In this document: one piece after another, positions 43,421 to 54,199 of the stretch | How the letters are laid out: every line of letters begins with the position of its first letter | How positions within the stretch are numbered: the first letter of the stretch is position 1 | NCBI GenBank assembly: GCA_017848965.1 | Contig: JAFIHA010000048.1 | Location: 88,633 to 152,632 of the forward strand | Origin: Dechloromonas aromatica (nom. nud.) | GTDB lineage: Bacteria > Pseudomonadota > Gammaproteobacteria > Burkholderiales > Rhodocyclaceae | Direction of reading: 5' to 3' | DNA: 64,000 nt | Notes under the pieces: model-generated | What the model saw: only the letters and a program-made list of their open reading frames with translations | What the model was told of the DNA's origin: nothing | The model's database searches: none | Translations under genes and position numbers: made by a program

Positions 43421-44524
43421 TCAGGTGCTGGCCTCGACCAGCCGGCGGGCGCGGACAGCGGCAGCCAGGCGTTCGAGCACGAGCAGGCTGTCGTCCCAGT
43501 TGAGGCAGGCGTCGGTGACGCTCTGACCGTAGGTCAGAGGCTGGCCCGGCACGATGTCCTGACGGCCCTCGACCAGGTGCGACTCGACCATCACCCCGAC
43601 GATGCGTTCCTCGCCGGCCGTCAGTTGGGCGGCGACGCTGTCACAGACTTCCATCTGCAGCTTGTACTGCTTGCGGCTGTTGCCGTGCGAGAAATCGACC
43701 ATCAGCCGCGCCGCCAGGCCGGCCTTGGCGATTTCCTGGCAGGCCGCGTCCACGCTGGCGGCGTCGTAGTTGGGTTCCTTGCCGCCGCGCAGGATGACGT
43801 GGCAGTCCTCGTTGCCCATCGTCGACACGATCGCGGTATGCCCGGACTTGGTCACCGACAGGAAATGGTGCGGCGAATTGGCCGAGCGGATGGCGTCCAC
43901 CGCGATGCGCATGTTGCCGTCGGTGCCGTTCTTGAAACCGACCGGACAGGACAGGCCGGAAGCCAGTTCGCGATGCACCTGCGATTCGGTGGTGCGGGCG
44001 CCGATGGCGCCCCAGGCGATCAGGTCGGCGGTGTATTGCGGGGTGATCGTGTCGAGGAATTCGGTCGCGCAGGGCAGGCCGAGTTCGTTGACTTCGAGCA
44101 GGATGCGCCGCGCCAGGCGGATGCCTTCGTTGATGCGGAAGGTGTTGTCGAGGCGCGGATCGTTGATCAGCCCCTTCCAGCCGACCGTGGTGCGGGGCTT
44201 CTCGAAATAGACGCGCATGACGACGATCAGGTCGTCGGCGTACTTGTCGGCTTCGCGGACCAGCCGCTTGGCGTAGTCCATCGCCGCGTCGTAATCGTGG
44301 ATCGAACAGGGACCGATCACCACCAGCAGGCGGTCGTCGGCACCGTGCAGGACGCGGTGGATGGCCTGCCGGGCGGCGTAGGTGGTCTGCGCGGCGCGCC
44401 CGGACGCCGGATATTCACGGAAGACGTGGGCCGGCGGCACCAGTTCCTTGATTTCCCGGATCCGCACGTCGTCGGTGACCGGCTTGCCTGCTGTCGTCGT
44501 GTTCGCTGCCATTTGCTGCACCAT
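43421..44524 (-). CDS. aroG: 3-deoxy-7-phosphoheptulonate (DAHP) synthase
   Basis: A 367-aa class I DAHP synthase, entry to the shikimate pathway. Family blocks are IREIKELVPPAHV, LLVVIGPCSIHDYDAAMDYA, FEKPRTTVGWKGLINDP and GIMVESHLVEGRQD. A start at 44512 (MAANTT) is possible instead of 44524; neither has a strong ribosome site. It is convergent with the lipase gene, separated by one base. The isozyme (Phe-, Tyr- or Trp-sensitive) cannot be fixed. Confidence 0.95.
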   Translation of the reverse strand: MVQQMAANTTTAGKPVTDDVRIREIKELVPPAHVFREYPASGRAAQTTYAARQAIHRVLHGADDRLLVVIGPCSIHDYDAAMDYAKRLVREADKYADDLIVVMRVYFEKPRTTVGWKGLINDPRLDNTFRINEGIRLARRILLEVNELGLPCATEFLDTITPQYTADLIAWGAIGARTTESQVHRELASGLSCPVGFKNGTDGNMRIAVDAIRSANSPHHFLSVTKSGHTAIVSTMGNEDCHVILRGGKEPNYDAASVDAACQEIAKAGLAARLMVDFSHGNSRKQYKLQMEVCDSVAAQLTAGEERIVGVMVESHLVEGRQDIVPGQPLTYGQSVTDACLNWDDSLLVLERLAAAVRARRLVEAST

Positions 44525-44588
44525 CCATCAATCGCCGAAACCGGCCATTCTACCGGAAGGCGGCGGTCGAAATCGATGCCGGATACGC

Positions 44589-45206
44589 TCAGGGCAGTTG
44601 TGTCAGGTAGTGCGTCAGGGCGACGATGTCGTCGTCCTTGAGCACAGAGGTGGCGATCGCCATCAACTTGTCGTTGCGCACGCCGGTCCCGTCGCGATAG
44701 AGGGTGATGGCACGCTGCAGGTAGGGACGCTGCTGACCGGCAAGGCGGGGGAACAACTCGTGTCCGTGCGCCTCGGTACCGTGACAGCGCACGCAGAGCT
44801 TGTCGAAAAGGACCTTGCCGCGTGCCGCCAGCGCCGGATCGGACTTGTTCGGCGGCACCTTGATGCTGGCGTAGTAAAGGGTGATCTGTGCCCGTTCCTC
44901 GTCGTTGAGGACCTTAATCAGCCCCTGCATGAAGGGATCCTTGCGCTCGCCGGCGCCGAACTTGCGGATCTGCTCGAGCAGGTAGGCGGGGTGCTGGCCG
45001 GCCAGGTTGGGCACATCGCCAGTCTTGGCGATGCCGTTGTCGCCGTGGCAGTTGGCGCAGAAGAAACTGGCCTTGCCGCCCGCCGCCACCGCCGCCTGCA
45101 GCGCCGCCGGGTCGGCCTGCAGGGCCTTCATGCGCTGATGCGCCGGTGTCTGCGCGAACAAGGCACCACTTGCCATCAGACCTGCCAGGAACAGGATCGC
45201 GCGCAT
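44589..45206 (-). CDS. Dihaem cytochrome c4-like protein
   Basis: A 205-aa periplasmic protein. The signal peptide is MRAILFLAGLMASGALFAQ. Two haem c sites are present, FCANCHG and LCVRCHG, each in a cytochrome c fold, with possible axial Met residues in FMQGLIK and KLMAIA. Start 45206 is preferred because GGGAG lies 8 nt upstream and the signal peptide begins there. Probably an electron carrier to a terminal oxidase or reductase. Confidence 0.9.
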   Translation of the reverse strand: MRAILFLAGLMASGALFAQTPAHQRMKALQADPAALQAAVAAGGKASFFCANCHGDNGIAKTGDVPNLAGQHPAYLLEQIRKFGAGERKDPFMQGLIKVLNDEERAQITLYYASIKVPPNKSDPALAARGKVLFDKLCVRCHGTEAHGHELFPRLAGQQRPYLQRAITLYRDGTGVRNDKLMAIATSVLKDDDIVALTHYLTQLP

Positions 45207-45237
45207 CTCTTGACTCCCTTTGTCAGCCAAGCCGTAA

Positions 45238-46683
45238 TTATGCCGTTCCGCCTACAGTCAGTCCATCGATACGCAGCGTTGGCTGACCAACGCCGACCGG
45301 CACGCTCTGCCCTTCCTTGCCGCAGGTGCCGACGCCGGGGTCGAGCTTGAGGTCGTTGCCGATCATCGAAACGCGGGTCATCGCGTCCGGTCCGTTGCCG
45401 ATCAGCGTCGCTCCCTTGATCGGCCGCGTCACCTTGCCGTCCTCGATCAGGTAGGCCTCGCTCATCGAGAAGACGAACTTGCCGCTGGTGATGTCGACCT
45501 GGCCGCCACCGAAGTTGGCGGCGTAGATGCCCTTCTTCACCGAGGCGATGATTTCCTGCGGATCGTGGCTGCCGGCCAGCATCATGGTGTTGGTCATGCG
45601 CGGCAGCGGCAGGTGGGCGAAGGATTCGCGGCGTCCGTTGCCGGTCGGCGCGACACCCATCAGACGGGCATTCAGACTGTCCTGCATGTAGCCCTTAAGG
45701 ATGCCGTCCTCGATCAGCACGGTGCGCTGCGACGGGTTGCCCTCGTCGTCGATGTTGAGCGAACCGCGCCGGTCGGCGATGGTGCCGTCGTCGATCACGG
45801 TGACGCCCTTGGCGGCGACGCGCTCGCCGATGCGACCGGCAAAGGTCGAGCTGCCCTTGCGGTTGAAATCGCCTTCCAGGCCGTGACCGACCGCCTCGTG
45901 CAGCAGGATGCCGGGCCAACCGGCGCCGAGGACGACGGTCATCTGGCCGGCCGGCGCCGGCTCGGCCTTGAGGTTGGTCACCGCCTGATGCACCGCCTCC
46001 TGGGCGTAGCGTTGCAGCACGCTGTCGTCGAAATAGCCGAAGTCGAAACGGCCGCCGCCGCCCGAGGCGCCCTGCTCGCGCTTGCCGTTTTCCTCGACGA
46101 TGACCGAGATCGAGCAGCGCACCAGCGGCCGGATGTCGGCGGCCAGCCGGCCGTCGGAGCCGGCAACCAGGATCACCTCGTACTCGCCGGCAAGCGAGGC
46201 ATTGACCTGCAGCACGCGCGGATCGAGCGCCCGGGCAAAGCCCTCCAGGCGTTCAAGCAATTTGACCTTGGCGTCGGCCGGCAGCGAAGCGAGCGGGTCG
46301 TTCGGCAGGTAGAGCGCGCGCGTTCCGGCCGACGCGCGCAGCGCCGGCAGCGCGCCGGACTGGCCGGCGGCGGCAATGGCGCGCACGGCGCTGGCGGCGT
46401 CGCCCAATGCGGCGGCGCTGATGTCGTCGGAGTAGGCGAAGGCGGTCTTCTCGCCGGAAATGGCGCGCACGCCGACGCCCTGGTCGATGTTGAAGCTGCC
46501 CGACTTGACGATGCCCTCGTCGAGGCTCCAGGCCTCGGAACGCGAATACTGGAAGTAGAGGTCGGCGTAATCGACCTGGTGCGTCAGGATCTGCCCGAAG
46601 GTCCGCGACAGGTCGGCCTCGCTCAGGGAGAACGGCGTCAGCAGCAGGGATTCGGCTTGCGCCAGCGCGTTGGGTTGGCTCAT
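45238..46683 (-). CDS. tldD: Metalloprotease TldD
   Basis: A 481-aa peptidase-like protein acting with TldE/PmbA on small peptides. The HExxxH zinc motif is [12 protein letters not shown], and [13 protein letters not shown] and the C-terminal [17 protein letters not shown] match the family. PmbA is not in the window. It begins 9 bp after the amidase gene. Confidence 0.96.
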   Translation of the reverse strand: MSQPNALAQAESLLLTPFSLSEADLSRTFGQILTHQVDYADLYFQYSRSEAWSLDEGIVKSGSFNIDQGVGVRAISGEKTAFAYSDDISAAALGDAASAVRAIAAAGQSGALPALRASAGTRALYLPNDPLASLPADAKVKLLERLEGFARALDPRVLQVNASLAGEYEVILVAGSDGRLAADIRPLVRCSISVIVEENGKREQGASGGGGRFDFGYFDDSVLQRYAQEAVHQAVTNLKAEPAPAGQMTVVLGAGWPGILLHEAVGHGLEGDFNRKGSSTFAGRIGERVAAKGVTVIDDGTIADRRGSLNIDDEGNPSQRTVLIEDGILKGYMQDSLNARLMGVAPTGNGRRESFAHLPLPRMTNTMMLAGSHDPQEIIASVKKGIYAANFGGGQVDITSGKFVFSMSEAYLIEDGKVTRPIKGATLIGNGPDAMTRVSMIGNDLKLDPGVGTCGKEGQSVPVGVGQPTLRIDGLTVGGTA

Positions 46684-46692
46684 GGGACTTCC

Positions 46693-47502
46693 TTATAGTT
46701 TGCGGTGGGCGAGCGCCGGCAGGCTCTCGCGGACTTCGGCGATGCGTTGGTGGTCGAGGTCGGCGATGACGACGCCGGGCCCCTTCAGCTTGCGGTCGAG
46801 AATTTCGCCCCAGGGATCGACGATCATGCTGTTGCCGTGGGTCAGGCGGCCGCTTTCGTGGCGGCCACCCTGACCGACCGCCAGCAGGTAGCACTGGTTC
46901 TCGATGGCGCGGGCGCGGAGCAGGATTTCCCAGTGCGCGCGGCCAGTCGTCTCGGTGAACGCGGCCGGCACCAGGATCAGGTCGACCGGGGCGAGGCTGC
47001 GGTAAAGCTCGGGAAAGCGCAGGTCGTAGCAGATCGACAGGGCGATGCGGCCGAACGGCGTGCTCACCGCCACCGGCGTATCGCCGGCTTCGATGAAGGC
47101 GGCTTCGTCGTAGGACTCGTCGCCCTTCCTGAAACCGAACAGGTGGATCTTGTCGTAACGGGCGACGCATTCGCCCTGCGGGTTGAAGACCAGGCTGCTG
47201 TTTTTCATCTTGTCGGGCGAACTCGCCGTCAGCGGCAGCGAGCCGGCAAAAAGCCACACGCCGTGCCGTTGCGCGGTGCGCGCCAGCCAGTCCTGCACCG
47301 GGCCGTGGCCGAAATCCTCGCGCGCCCGCACGCGGTCGGCGTCGGCGGCGCCGATGATCGGGAAATACTCGGGCAGCACGAGCAATTGCGCGCCCTGCGC
47401 CACCGCCTCGTCGGCCAGGCAGCTAGCGGCGGCCAGATTGTCGCCGACGCGTGGGCCGGAGACCATCTGCAAGGCGGCGATGCGGCAATTCTGCGGCGTC
47501 AT
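46693..47502 (-). CDS. Carbon-nitrogen hydrolase (nitrilase superfamily, Nit/omega-amidase type)
   Basis: A 269-aa amidase. The catalytic triad Glu-Lys-Cys is visible in LLVLPEYFPIIG, YDKIHLFGFR and LSICYDLRFPELYR. This subfamily often repairs deaminated glutathione or hydrolyses omega-amides, so metabolite repair is plausible but not proven. It overlaps the YhdP-like gene by 4 bp, and the order YhdP-Nit-TldD is conserved in betaproteobacteria. Confidence 0.92.
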   Translation of the reverse strand: MTPQNCRIAALQMVSGPRVGDNLAAASCLADEAVAQGAQLLVLPEYFPIIGAADADRVRAREDFGHGPVQDWLARTAQRHGVWLFAGSLPLTASSPDKMKNSSLVFNPQGECVARYDKIHLFGFRKGDESYDEAAFIEAGDTPVAVSTPFGRIALSICYDLRFPELYRSLAPVDLILVPAAFTETTGRAHWEILLRARAIENQCYLLAVGQGGRHESGRLTHGNSMIVDPWGEILDRKLKGPGVVIADLDHQRIAEVRESLPALAHRKL

Positions 47503-50500
47503 GGTTTTTGCTCCTGAGAGGCGGCGGCTGGCGTTTCCGTCTTGCCGGCCTTATCGACCAGCGGATCACTCCAGTTGCCGGTCACATGATAGCGATAGCT
47601 GAAAATCTGGTTGAGCGGACTCTTCAATACGGTATTGGCGACCAGTGCCGCCGCGCCAGCCACCGGATTGACCAGAGTCGCCGCACCGATCGCCAGGCCG
47701 CTCATTTCCGGTCGGACGACGACCATCAGGTCCTGGGTCTCGTGCTGCAGGTCGGTACTGCCCTCGATCGTCACCTGCACCGCCGGCCCACTGATGTTGA
47801 GCGGGTCGATAGTCTTCATGACACCACCGGCGATGGAAAGTTTGCCGTCGATGCTGTCGAAGGCCAGGCCTTCGCTGAAGAGATCGCGGAAATCCAGGGT
47901 CAGGCGGCGCGGCAGCGACTGCAGCGAAATCAGTCCGAGCAGGCGACCGACGCCGGGTTCGAGCTTGTTGAACTGCCACTTTTCCGCCTTGACATAGAGA
48001 TCGCCGCTCAGGCTCGGGTAATGCATCGAGGTCAGCGCGCCATCCCAGCGCAGGCTGCCGGCCAGCCGCGCCTTGCCCTGGCGGACGGCGTTGGCGTAGC
48101 CGAGTCGGGTCAGCAGCTTGCCACTGTCGGCGGCGGTCAGCTCGAAATCGAGGTCGGTGCGCTGCCGGGCACCGCGCGTCCACCGGCCGCTGCCGCTCAG
48201 TTCGCCATCCGGATTGTGCAGGCGCAATTTTTCCAGCAACCAGGAACCGCGCAGGTTGCGGGCGCGCAGTTCGAGGCGACCGAGCGATTTCTTGCCCAGC
48301 CAGAGATCGTCGACTTCGAGATTCATGCCGGGCAGCGAATCGATGACGCTGCTTTCGCCGCCAGCCGCAGTTCCGCCCTCCGGCTGCGCCAGACGCAGGT
48401 GGCGGAAACGGCCCTCGACCCAGCCGTCGTCGGCACCGCGCCAGGTCAGTTCGCCCGCCGCCTCCGGCGCCTGCAGCGAGATGCGCCAGGCGGACCCCTG
48501 CGGCGCGACGCGCAGGTCGATGTCGCGGTACTCGCTACCGAACAGGTGCAGTTGCGGCGTCTTGACGCTGACTTCGGCGAGCGCCAGGCCGCCGTCAGCG
48601 TTGCCGCCATTGCCGTTCTTGCCCAAGCCAAGAAAGGTGCGCCAGGCGTCGCCGTCGAGGCGCGGTGCGGCGAGGCGCACCACCAACCCCTGCGGCGGCA
48701 GGCTGGCGTCGCCGCTGCCGACCGCGAAGACGCCCTGCGTCCATTTGCCGTCACGGCGGACGACGGTACCGCGAGCGACGTCGCCGAGCGTGATGCGGTA
48801 CTGCTCGCTGCCGGCATTCGGCGCGCTGCGCTCGATGCGTAGCGGCAGGCGGGCGGTCGCCGTCTTGTTCAGCGGGTCGGGCAGCGGCGAGCTGATGCCG
48901 ACGAGATCGGAAGTCACCAGCACGTAGGCATTGCGCTTCTGGATCGCGATATCGGCCTTCCACGGCGTGCTGCCCGCCAACTGGTCAACCAGCGGCCAGC
49001 CGAAATGGCTGGCGACTTCGCCGATCGCCGCGCTGCCGGCCGCCGAGACCAGGACCTTGCCGCCCTCGCTGCCGACCTTGACGCGCAGCGGCCCGCCAAA
49101 GCCACGACCGGTGATCTCGCTGGCCGCCACCGACTTGTCGGTGAGGTCGAGACGGCCGTTGACCTGGCCGATCATCGGCAGACCATCGACCAGGTGCACC
49201 TGGTTGTCGTGGAAGTGGTAGCTGCCGCGCATCCGGGTTTCCAGCGCCCGGCGCAGCGGAATGTCGAGTTCGAGATCGAGCCGCCCGTTGCCGACGGCGC
49301 GCATGCCCTCGGTGAAGTGGTCGATCGACGCCGCGACCGGGCTGCGCTCGATGAACTCCAGGAAGGCGGCGGTCGGCCCGCTGGCGGCGCCGCGCACCAG
49401 CAACATCTCGTCATGGACGTCGAAGTCCGGGATGGTCACCGCGACGTCGCCCAGGCTGGCGCCGAGGATGCGGCCGGCGCTGGCCTTGACCCGCATGCCG
49501 TAATCGAAGGCCATGTCGGCTTCGATGCCGTCTATCGTCGGCCAGCCGTCGGCGTAGTCGACACGCGCATTGCTTGCCTTGGCGGTGACCAGGAACTTGC
49601 CGGTCGCCGGGTCGCGGAAAGGAAAATCGCGCAGCTTGCCCTTCAGTACCAGGCGGGCGTCGTGCGCCGTGCCGCCGACGATGCCGCGCTTCAGCCAGGC
49701 GCGGGCCTCGGCATTGACGGCGTGCGGCATGTAGCGCCAAACGGCGCTGCCGTCGGCGCGGCTGATGCTCGCCTGGAGGTCGATCTCGCCCGGCCCGTCG
49801 CCGCTGTAACGATAGCTGCCATGGGCGTTGCCGGTGGCATCGTGACCGGAAAAGTCGAGCCGCTCGATGTCCACCAGGACGCCGCCGGCATCCTGCGTCC
49901 AGCCAACCCGCGCCTTGAGCAGATCGAGGTCGATATCCGGCTCGGGGAAGACCGCCGGCAGCGAAAGACCGGAAGCGCCGGCGTCGATGTTCAGGCGGCC
50001 GCCCTTCTCGGTGAGGTCGATGTTGCCGGCCAGACCGCGGGCGCCGGGGAAATAGCTTTCGGCGCGCACGCCGAGACCGGCGAACCTGGCCGCCAGCGCG
50101 TAGCGCGCCAGTTTTTCACCCTGCAGGCCCCAACTGGTGCGTAGTTCGCTGATCCGCCCCTGCGGCGCGTAGGCCTGCAGCAGTTCGCGGGAGCGCGCAT
50201 CGAGCGGCAGGTAGCCGGCGAGCCGGGAGAGGATTTCGAGGTCGAGCTGATTCGCCCGGAAATTACCGTTGATCGCCGATTCACCCTGCCGCCAGTCGAG
50301 TTGGAAATCCGTTGGCGCCAGCCGGATGCCCTCGCTGGTCTGCAACTCCAGTTGGCGGGCGGCGAGCGACCAGGCCGCCTTGCCGTAGGTGGCGGTCAGC
50401 CGGCCGCGCAGACGGTCGAGGTCGAGCGCCGGTAGCTTGCGACTGAGGCGGATGCGTAGATCCTGCAACGCCAGGTCGGCGGTCAGCCGGCTTTCCCCTT

Positions 50501-51383
50501 CCTTGATCTCGCCCCACAGGCGCACGCCGCCGCGCCCGCGCGGCAAGTCGACCGGGTAGTCGAACCAGGGCTGCCAGCCGGCCAGATCGGCGTATTCGAG
50601 TTCGAGGTAGAGATTGCCGGCGTAACGCTCAAGCGCGTCGTGCAGGTCGCCGTTGATCTCGCCGCGCAGGTCGATGCGCGCTGCCAGCTCGGCCGGCGGC
50701 ACCGCCGACAGGCCGAAGCGATGACGCTGGCCGCGGTTGTCGAGGCCGAACTGGAGGTCTTCCAGGATCAGTGGCGGCGCACCGCGCAGGGCGTCTTCCC
50801 AGACGATGGTCGCGTCGTGGATGCGGATGCGCTTCTGTTCCAGAACCCATTCGGCAAAGGCCGGATCGCTGTTGCCGGTCGATTCGATGCCGGCGACGCT
50901 GATCCGCCCGTCGCTGGCGCGCCGCACGTGCAACACCGGGTGATCGAAGGAAAGCAGCGCCAGCACCGGGCGCAGTCGCCACAGGCTGTGCCAGGACAGC
51001 ACGGCGTCGACCCGTTGCAGCGAGAAGCTCGGCGCTCCGTCGGCAGCGAGCAGCGAGACGCCGTCGAGCACCAGTTCCGGATTGAGGCCGCGCCAGTGGG
51101 CGGCGATTTGGCCAATGCGCACTTCCTGGCCCACCGCCTTGCCCGCCAGGCGCTCGATGTCGGCCCGATAGTCGGCAATCGACGGCAGCACGGCAAAGCG
51201 CAGCAGCAGGACCAGCGCCACGAAGAACAGCCAGCCGACGATCAGCAACCAGCCGGCGACACGCAGCGCAGACGCGACCCAAGGCCGGCCGAGCAAGGCG
51301 CGCAGGCCGTGCAGCCGGTAGTACAGCCCCTGGTGGATCAGGCGGGCGTCAGTGGTTTCGGTTTGGCCGGACGGATTATTCAA
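47499..51383 (-). CDS. yhdP: YhdP-family AsmA-like envelope protein
   Basis: A 1294-aa protein with one N-terminal membrane helix (WLLIVGWLFFVALVLLLRFAV) and a very long periplasmic part rich in beta structure. The C-terminal AsmA/DUF3971-type region contains LNISGPAVQVTIEGSTDL and ends near YHVTGNWSDPLV. The E. coli homologue moves phospholipids toward the outer membrane. It is divergent from glnE. The name is by family resemblance and length. Confidence 0.9.
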   Translation of the reverse strand: MNNPSGQTETTDARLIHQGLYYRLHGLRALLGRPWVASALRVAGWLLIVGWLFFVALVLLLRFAVLPSIADYRADIERLAGKAVGQEVRIGQIAAHWRGLNPELVLDGVSLLAADGAPSFSLQRVDAVLSWHSLWRLRPVLALLSFDHPVLHVRRASDGRISVAGIESTGNSDPAFAEWVLEQKRIRIHDATIVWEDALRGAPPLILEDLQFGLDNRGQRHRFGLSAVPPAELAARIDLRGEINGDLHDALERYAGNLYLELEYADLAGWQPWFDYPVDLPRGRGGVRLWGEIKEGESRLTADLALQDLRIRLSRKLPALDLDRLRGRLTATYGKAAWSLAARQLELQTSEGIRLAPTDFQLDWRQGESAINGNFRANQLDLEILSRLAGYLPLDARSRELLQAYAPQGRISELRTSWGLQGEKLARYALAARFAGLGVRAESYFPGARGLAGNIDLTEKGGRLNIDAGASGLSLPAVFPEPDIDLDLLKARVGWTQDAGGVLVDIERLDFSGHDATGNAHGSYRYSGDGPGEIDLQASISRADGSAVWRYMPHAVNAEARAWLKRGIVGGTAHDARLVLKGKLRDFPFRDPATGKFLVTAKASNARVDYADGWPTIDGIEADMAFDYGMRVKASAGRILGASLGDVAVTIPDFDVHDEMLLVRGAASGPTAAFLEFIERSPVAASIDHFTEGMRAVGNGRLDLELDIPLRRALETRMRGSYHFHDNQVHLVDGLPMIGQVNGRLDLTDKSVAASEITGRGFGGPLRVKVGSEGGKVLVSAAGSAAIGEVASHFGWPLVDQLAGSTPWKADIAIQKRNAYVLVTSDLVGISSPLPDPLNKTATARLPLRIERSAPNAGSEQYRITLGDVARGTVVRRDGKWTQGVFAVGSGDASLPPQGLVVRLAAPRLDGDAWRTFLGLGKNGNGGNADGGLALAEVSVKTPQLHLFGSEYRDIDLRVAPQGSAWRISLQAPEAAGELTWRGADDGWVEGRFRHLRLAQPEGGTAAGGESSVIDSLPGMNLEVDDLWLGKKSLGRLELRARNLRGSWLLEKLRLHNPDGELSGSGRWTRGARQRTDLDFELTAADSGKLLTRLGYANAVRQGKARLAGSLRWDGALTSMHYPSLSGDLYVKAEKWQFNKLEPGVGRLLGLISLQSLPRRLTLDFRDLFSEGLAFDSIDGKLSIAGGVMKTIDPLNISGPAVQVTIEGSTDLQHETQDLMVVVRPEMSGLAIGAATLVNPVAGAAALVANTVLKSPLNQIFSYRYHVTGNWSDPLVDKAGKTETPAAASQEQKP

Positions 51384-51396
51384 GCGTCGCGTCGCT

Positions 51397-51426
51397 TTGC
51401 CAGATGCGGTAGGAGGTCACTACAAT
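51397..51426 (+). promoter_or_regulatory. Candidate sigma-70 promoter of glnE
   Basis: TTGCCA at 51397-51402, an 18-bp spacer, and TACAAT at 51421-51426, about 59 bp before the glnE ATG. It overlaps the start region of the divergent yhdP-like gene. Confidence 0.5.
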
Positions 51427-51484
51427 CGGGAAAATTTATTTGAGGGCGTATTCTACCTTTTCGCCCCGTTGCCGACAGAATCCC

Positions 51485-54196
51485 ATGGACACCCTCCCCG
51501 ACCCCCGCTGGCAGGCCGCCCTGGCCCACAGCCGCTACCTGAGCAACCTCCTCCAGGCGCATCCGGCGCTGCTCCCCGAACTGGCGACAAGCTGGCTGCA
51601 ACCGCTCGATGAAGCGCTGTTGAGCGCAGCGCTGGCCCAGGATTTCGCTGACGACGAGGCGCTCAAGTCGGCATTGCGTCGGCTGCGTCAACGGGTGATG
51701 GCGCACATCGCGCTGCGCGACCTGTGCGGGCTGGCGCCGCTCGCCGAAGTGGTCGAGAGCATGACGTTGCTTGCCGACGTCACCACCAACTTCGCCCTCG
51801 CCCACTACCACCGCCAGCTCGCCGCCAGCTACGGCGAGCCGCTCGACAGTCGGGGCCGGCCGCAACGCCTGCTGGTGATCGGCATGGGCAAGCTCGGCGG
51901 GCGCGAGCTCAACGTTTCCTCCGACGTCGATTACATCTTCATCTACCCCGAGGACGGCGACACCGCCGGCCCGAAAACGATCGAGAACTACGATTTCTTC
52001 ACCCGCCTCGGCAAGCGGGTGATCCAGGCGCTCGGCGACATCACCGCCGACGGCCAGGTCTTCCGCGTCGACATGCGGCTGCGCCCGAACGGCGACTCCG
52101 GGCCGCTGGTCTGCTCGCTCGATTCGCTGGAAAACTACTTCATCACCCAGGGCCGGGAGTGGGAGCGCTACGCCTGGATCAAGGGGCGGACGATGAACAC
52201 CGGCGCCAACCTGCAGCCGGAATGGGTCGAAGCGATGCAGAAGATCGGCCGCCCCTTCGTCTTCCGCAAGTACCTCGATTTCGGTGCGATCAACGCGATG
52301 CGCGACCTGCACGCGCAGATCCGCCGCGAAGTCGCGCGCAAGGACATGGCCGACCACATCAAGCTCGGCCCCGGTGGCATCCGCGAGATCGAGTTCATGG
52401 CCCAGGTGTTCCAGTTGATCCGCGGCGGCCGCGACCCGGCGCTGCAGATCCGGCCGACCCTGGCGGTACTCGCCCTGCTCGTCGAACGCCAGTTGCTGCC
52501 GGCCGACAGCGAGCGCGAGCTGCGCGAGGCCTACATCTTCCTGCGCCGCCTCGAACACCGTCTGCAGTATGTCGATGACGCGCAGACCCACATGCTGCCG
52601 GTCGATCCGGCGGAGCGGCAGAAGATCGCCCGCAGCATGGACTTCGCCGACTGGCCGGCGCTGCTCGAGGTGCTCAACGGCCACCGCGGCCGGGTCAGCC
52701 GCCACTTCGAGGCCGTTTTCTCCGACCCGGAAGCCGGCGAACATCCGCTGACCGGTCTCTGGCAGGGCCAGCTCGACGACGACACGGCGCTCGAAGCTTT
52801 CGGCAATCTTGGTTTCCGCCGGCCGCTCGACGCCATCGCCCGCCTCGGCGAGCTGCGCGCCTCCAGCCGTTACCAGCAATTGCCGGCCAGCAACCGGCAA
52901 CGGCTCGACGCCGTCGGCCCGCGCCTGATCGAAGCCGCCGGCCAGACGCCCGACCCGGACACGACGCTGGTGCGCGGCATCACCTTCCTCGAAGGCATCG
53001 CCCGCCGCGGTTCCTACCTGGCGCTGCTGCAGCAGTATCCACTGGCCCTGAAGCGCGTCGCCGACATGGTCTGCGCCTCGACCTGGGCGAGCGACTACCT
53101 GAACCGCCACCCGCTGCTCCTCGACGAACTGCTCGATCCCCGGCTCTACGAAATCGCCACCGACTGGGCCGGTTTCCGCGACCTGCTGCGCCGCAACCTG
53201 GCCGACCACGCCGGCGACACCGAACGCGAGATGGACATCCTGCGCGAGATGCACCACGCCCAGGTGTTCCGCCTGCTGGCCCAGGACCTCTCCGGCCTGC
53301 AGACGATCGAATCGCTCTCCGATCACCTGACCGAACTGGCCGACAGCATCGTCCAGGAAACCCTGCCGCTGGTGTGGACCAAGATCAAGAAACGGCACCG
53401 CGAGACGCCGCGCTTCGCAGTCATCGGTTACGGCAAGATGGGCGGCAAGGAACTCGGCTACGTCTCCGACCTCGACCTCGTCTATCTTTACGACGACACC
53501 GACGGCGATGCCCAGGAGAACTACACCCGTCTGGCGCAACGCCTGAACACCTGGCTGTCGAGCCAGACGTCGGCCGGCATCCTGTTCGAAACCGACCTGC
53601 GCTTGCGCCCGAACGGCGACGCCGGCCTGCTCGCGGTGACCGTGGACGCCTTCCGCGACTACCAGCTCAAACAGGCCTGGACCTGGGAACACCAGGCGCT
53701 GACCCGGGCGCGTTTCTGCGCCGGCGACAAGGAAGTGGGCGCTCGCTTTGAAGCCATCCGCTGCGAAATCCTGCGTCAGCCGCGCGACCTCGGCAAGCTG
53801 CGCGACGAGGTCGTCGCCATGCGCCAGAAGATGTACGACGCGCACGCCTCGAAAAGCGCCGAGATGTTCGGCCTCAAGCACGACCCGGGCGGCATCATCG
53901 ACGTCGAATTCATCGTCCAGTATCTGGTGCTCGGGCACGCCCACCGGCACTGCGAACTGACCGGCAACCTCGGCAACATCGCGCTGCTGCGCATCGCCGG
54001 CGAACTCGGCCTGATCGACCCGGCGCAAGCCCTGGCCGCCGGCAATGCCTACCGCGAATACCGCCGCCTGCAGCACGCCCGGCGATTGTCGGCAACGCCG
54101 AAAGCGCCGGTGCCGCGCGAGCAGGTGGAGAATCACATTGCCGCTGTCGATGCCCTGTGGCAGGCGGTGTTCGGCGCCCGCGACGGCGCCGGATGA
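51485..54196 (+). CDS. glnE: Bifunctional glutamine synthetase adenylyltransferase/deadenylase
   Basis: A 903-aa nitrogen-control enzyme with two nucleotidyltransferase domains. The N-terminal deadenylase site is LLVIGMGKLGGRELNVSSD, followed by DYIFIY. The C-terminal adenylyltransferase site is FAVIGYGKMGGKELGYVSD, followed by LDLVYLY. GlnD/PII-type domains separate them. The start MDTLPDPRW at 51485 is chosen over 51440 because homology begins there. Confidence 0.97.
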   Translation: MDTLPDPRWQAALAHSRYLSNLLQAHPALLPELATSWLQPLDEALLSAALAQDFADDEALKSALRRLRQRVMAHIALRDLCGLAPLAEVVESMTLLADVTTNFALAHYHRQLAASYGEPLDSRGRPQRLLVIGMGKLGGRELNVSSDVDYIFIYPEDGDTAGPKTIENYDFFTRLGKRVIQALGDITADGQVFRVDMRLRPNGDSGPLVCSLDSLENYFITQGREWERYAWIKGRTMNTGANLQPEWVEAMQKIGRPFVFRKYLDFGAINAMRDLHAQIRREVARKDMADHIKLGPGGIREIEFMAQVFQLIRGGRDPALQIRPTLAVLALLVERQLLPADSERELREAYIFLRRLEHRLQYVDDAQTHMLPVDPAERQKIARSMDFADWPALLEVLNGHRGRVSRHFEAVFSDPEAGEHPLTGLWQGQLDDDTALEAFGNLGFRRPLDAIARLGELRASSRYQQLPASNRQRLDAVGPRLIEAAGQTPDPDTTLVRGITFLEGIARRGSYLALLQQYPLALKRVADMVCASTWASDYLNRHPLLLDELLDPRLYEIATDWAGFRDLLRRNLADHAGDTEREMDILREMHHAQVFRLLAQDLSGLQTIESLSDHLTELADSIVQETLPLVWTKIKKRHRETPRFAVIGYGKMGGKELGYVSDLDLVYLYDDTDGDAQENYTRLAQRLNTWLSSQTSAGILFETDLRLRPNGDAGLLAVTVDAFRDYQLKQAWTWEHQALTRARFCAGDKEVGARFEAIRCEILRQPRDLGKLRDEVVAMRQKMYDAHASKSAEMFGLKHDPGGIIDVEFIVQYLVLGHAHRHCELTGNLGNIALLRIAGELGLIDPAQALAAGNAYREYRRLQHARRLSATPKAPVPREQVENHIAAVDALWQAVFGARDGAG

Positions 54197-54199
54197 GAA

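Noticed and set aside
51380-54136. A 918-aa open frame on the minus strand opposite glnE
   Set aside because: The plus strand encodes GlnE with both catalytic sites intact; the antisense frame has no recognisable motif.
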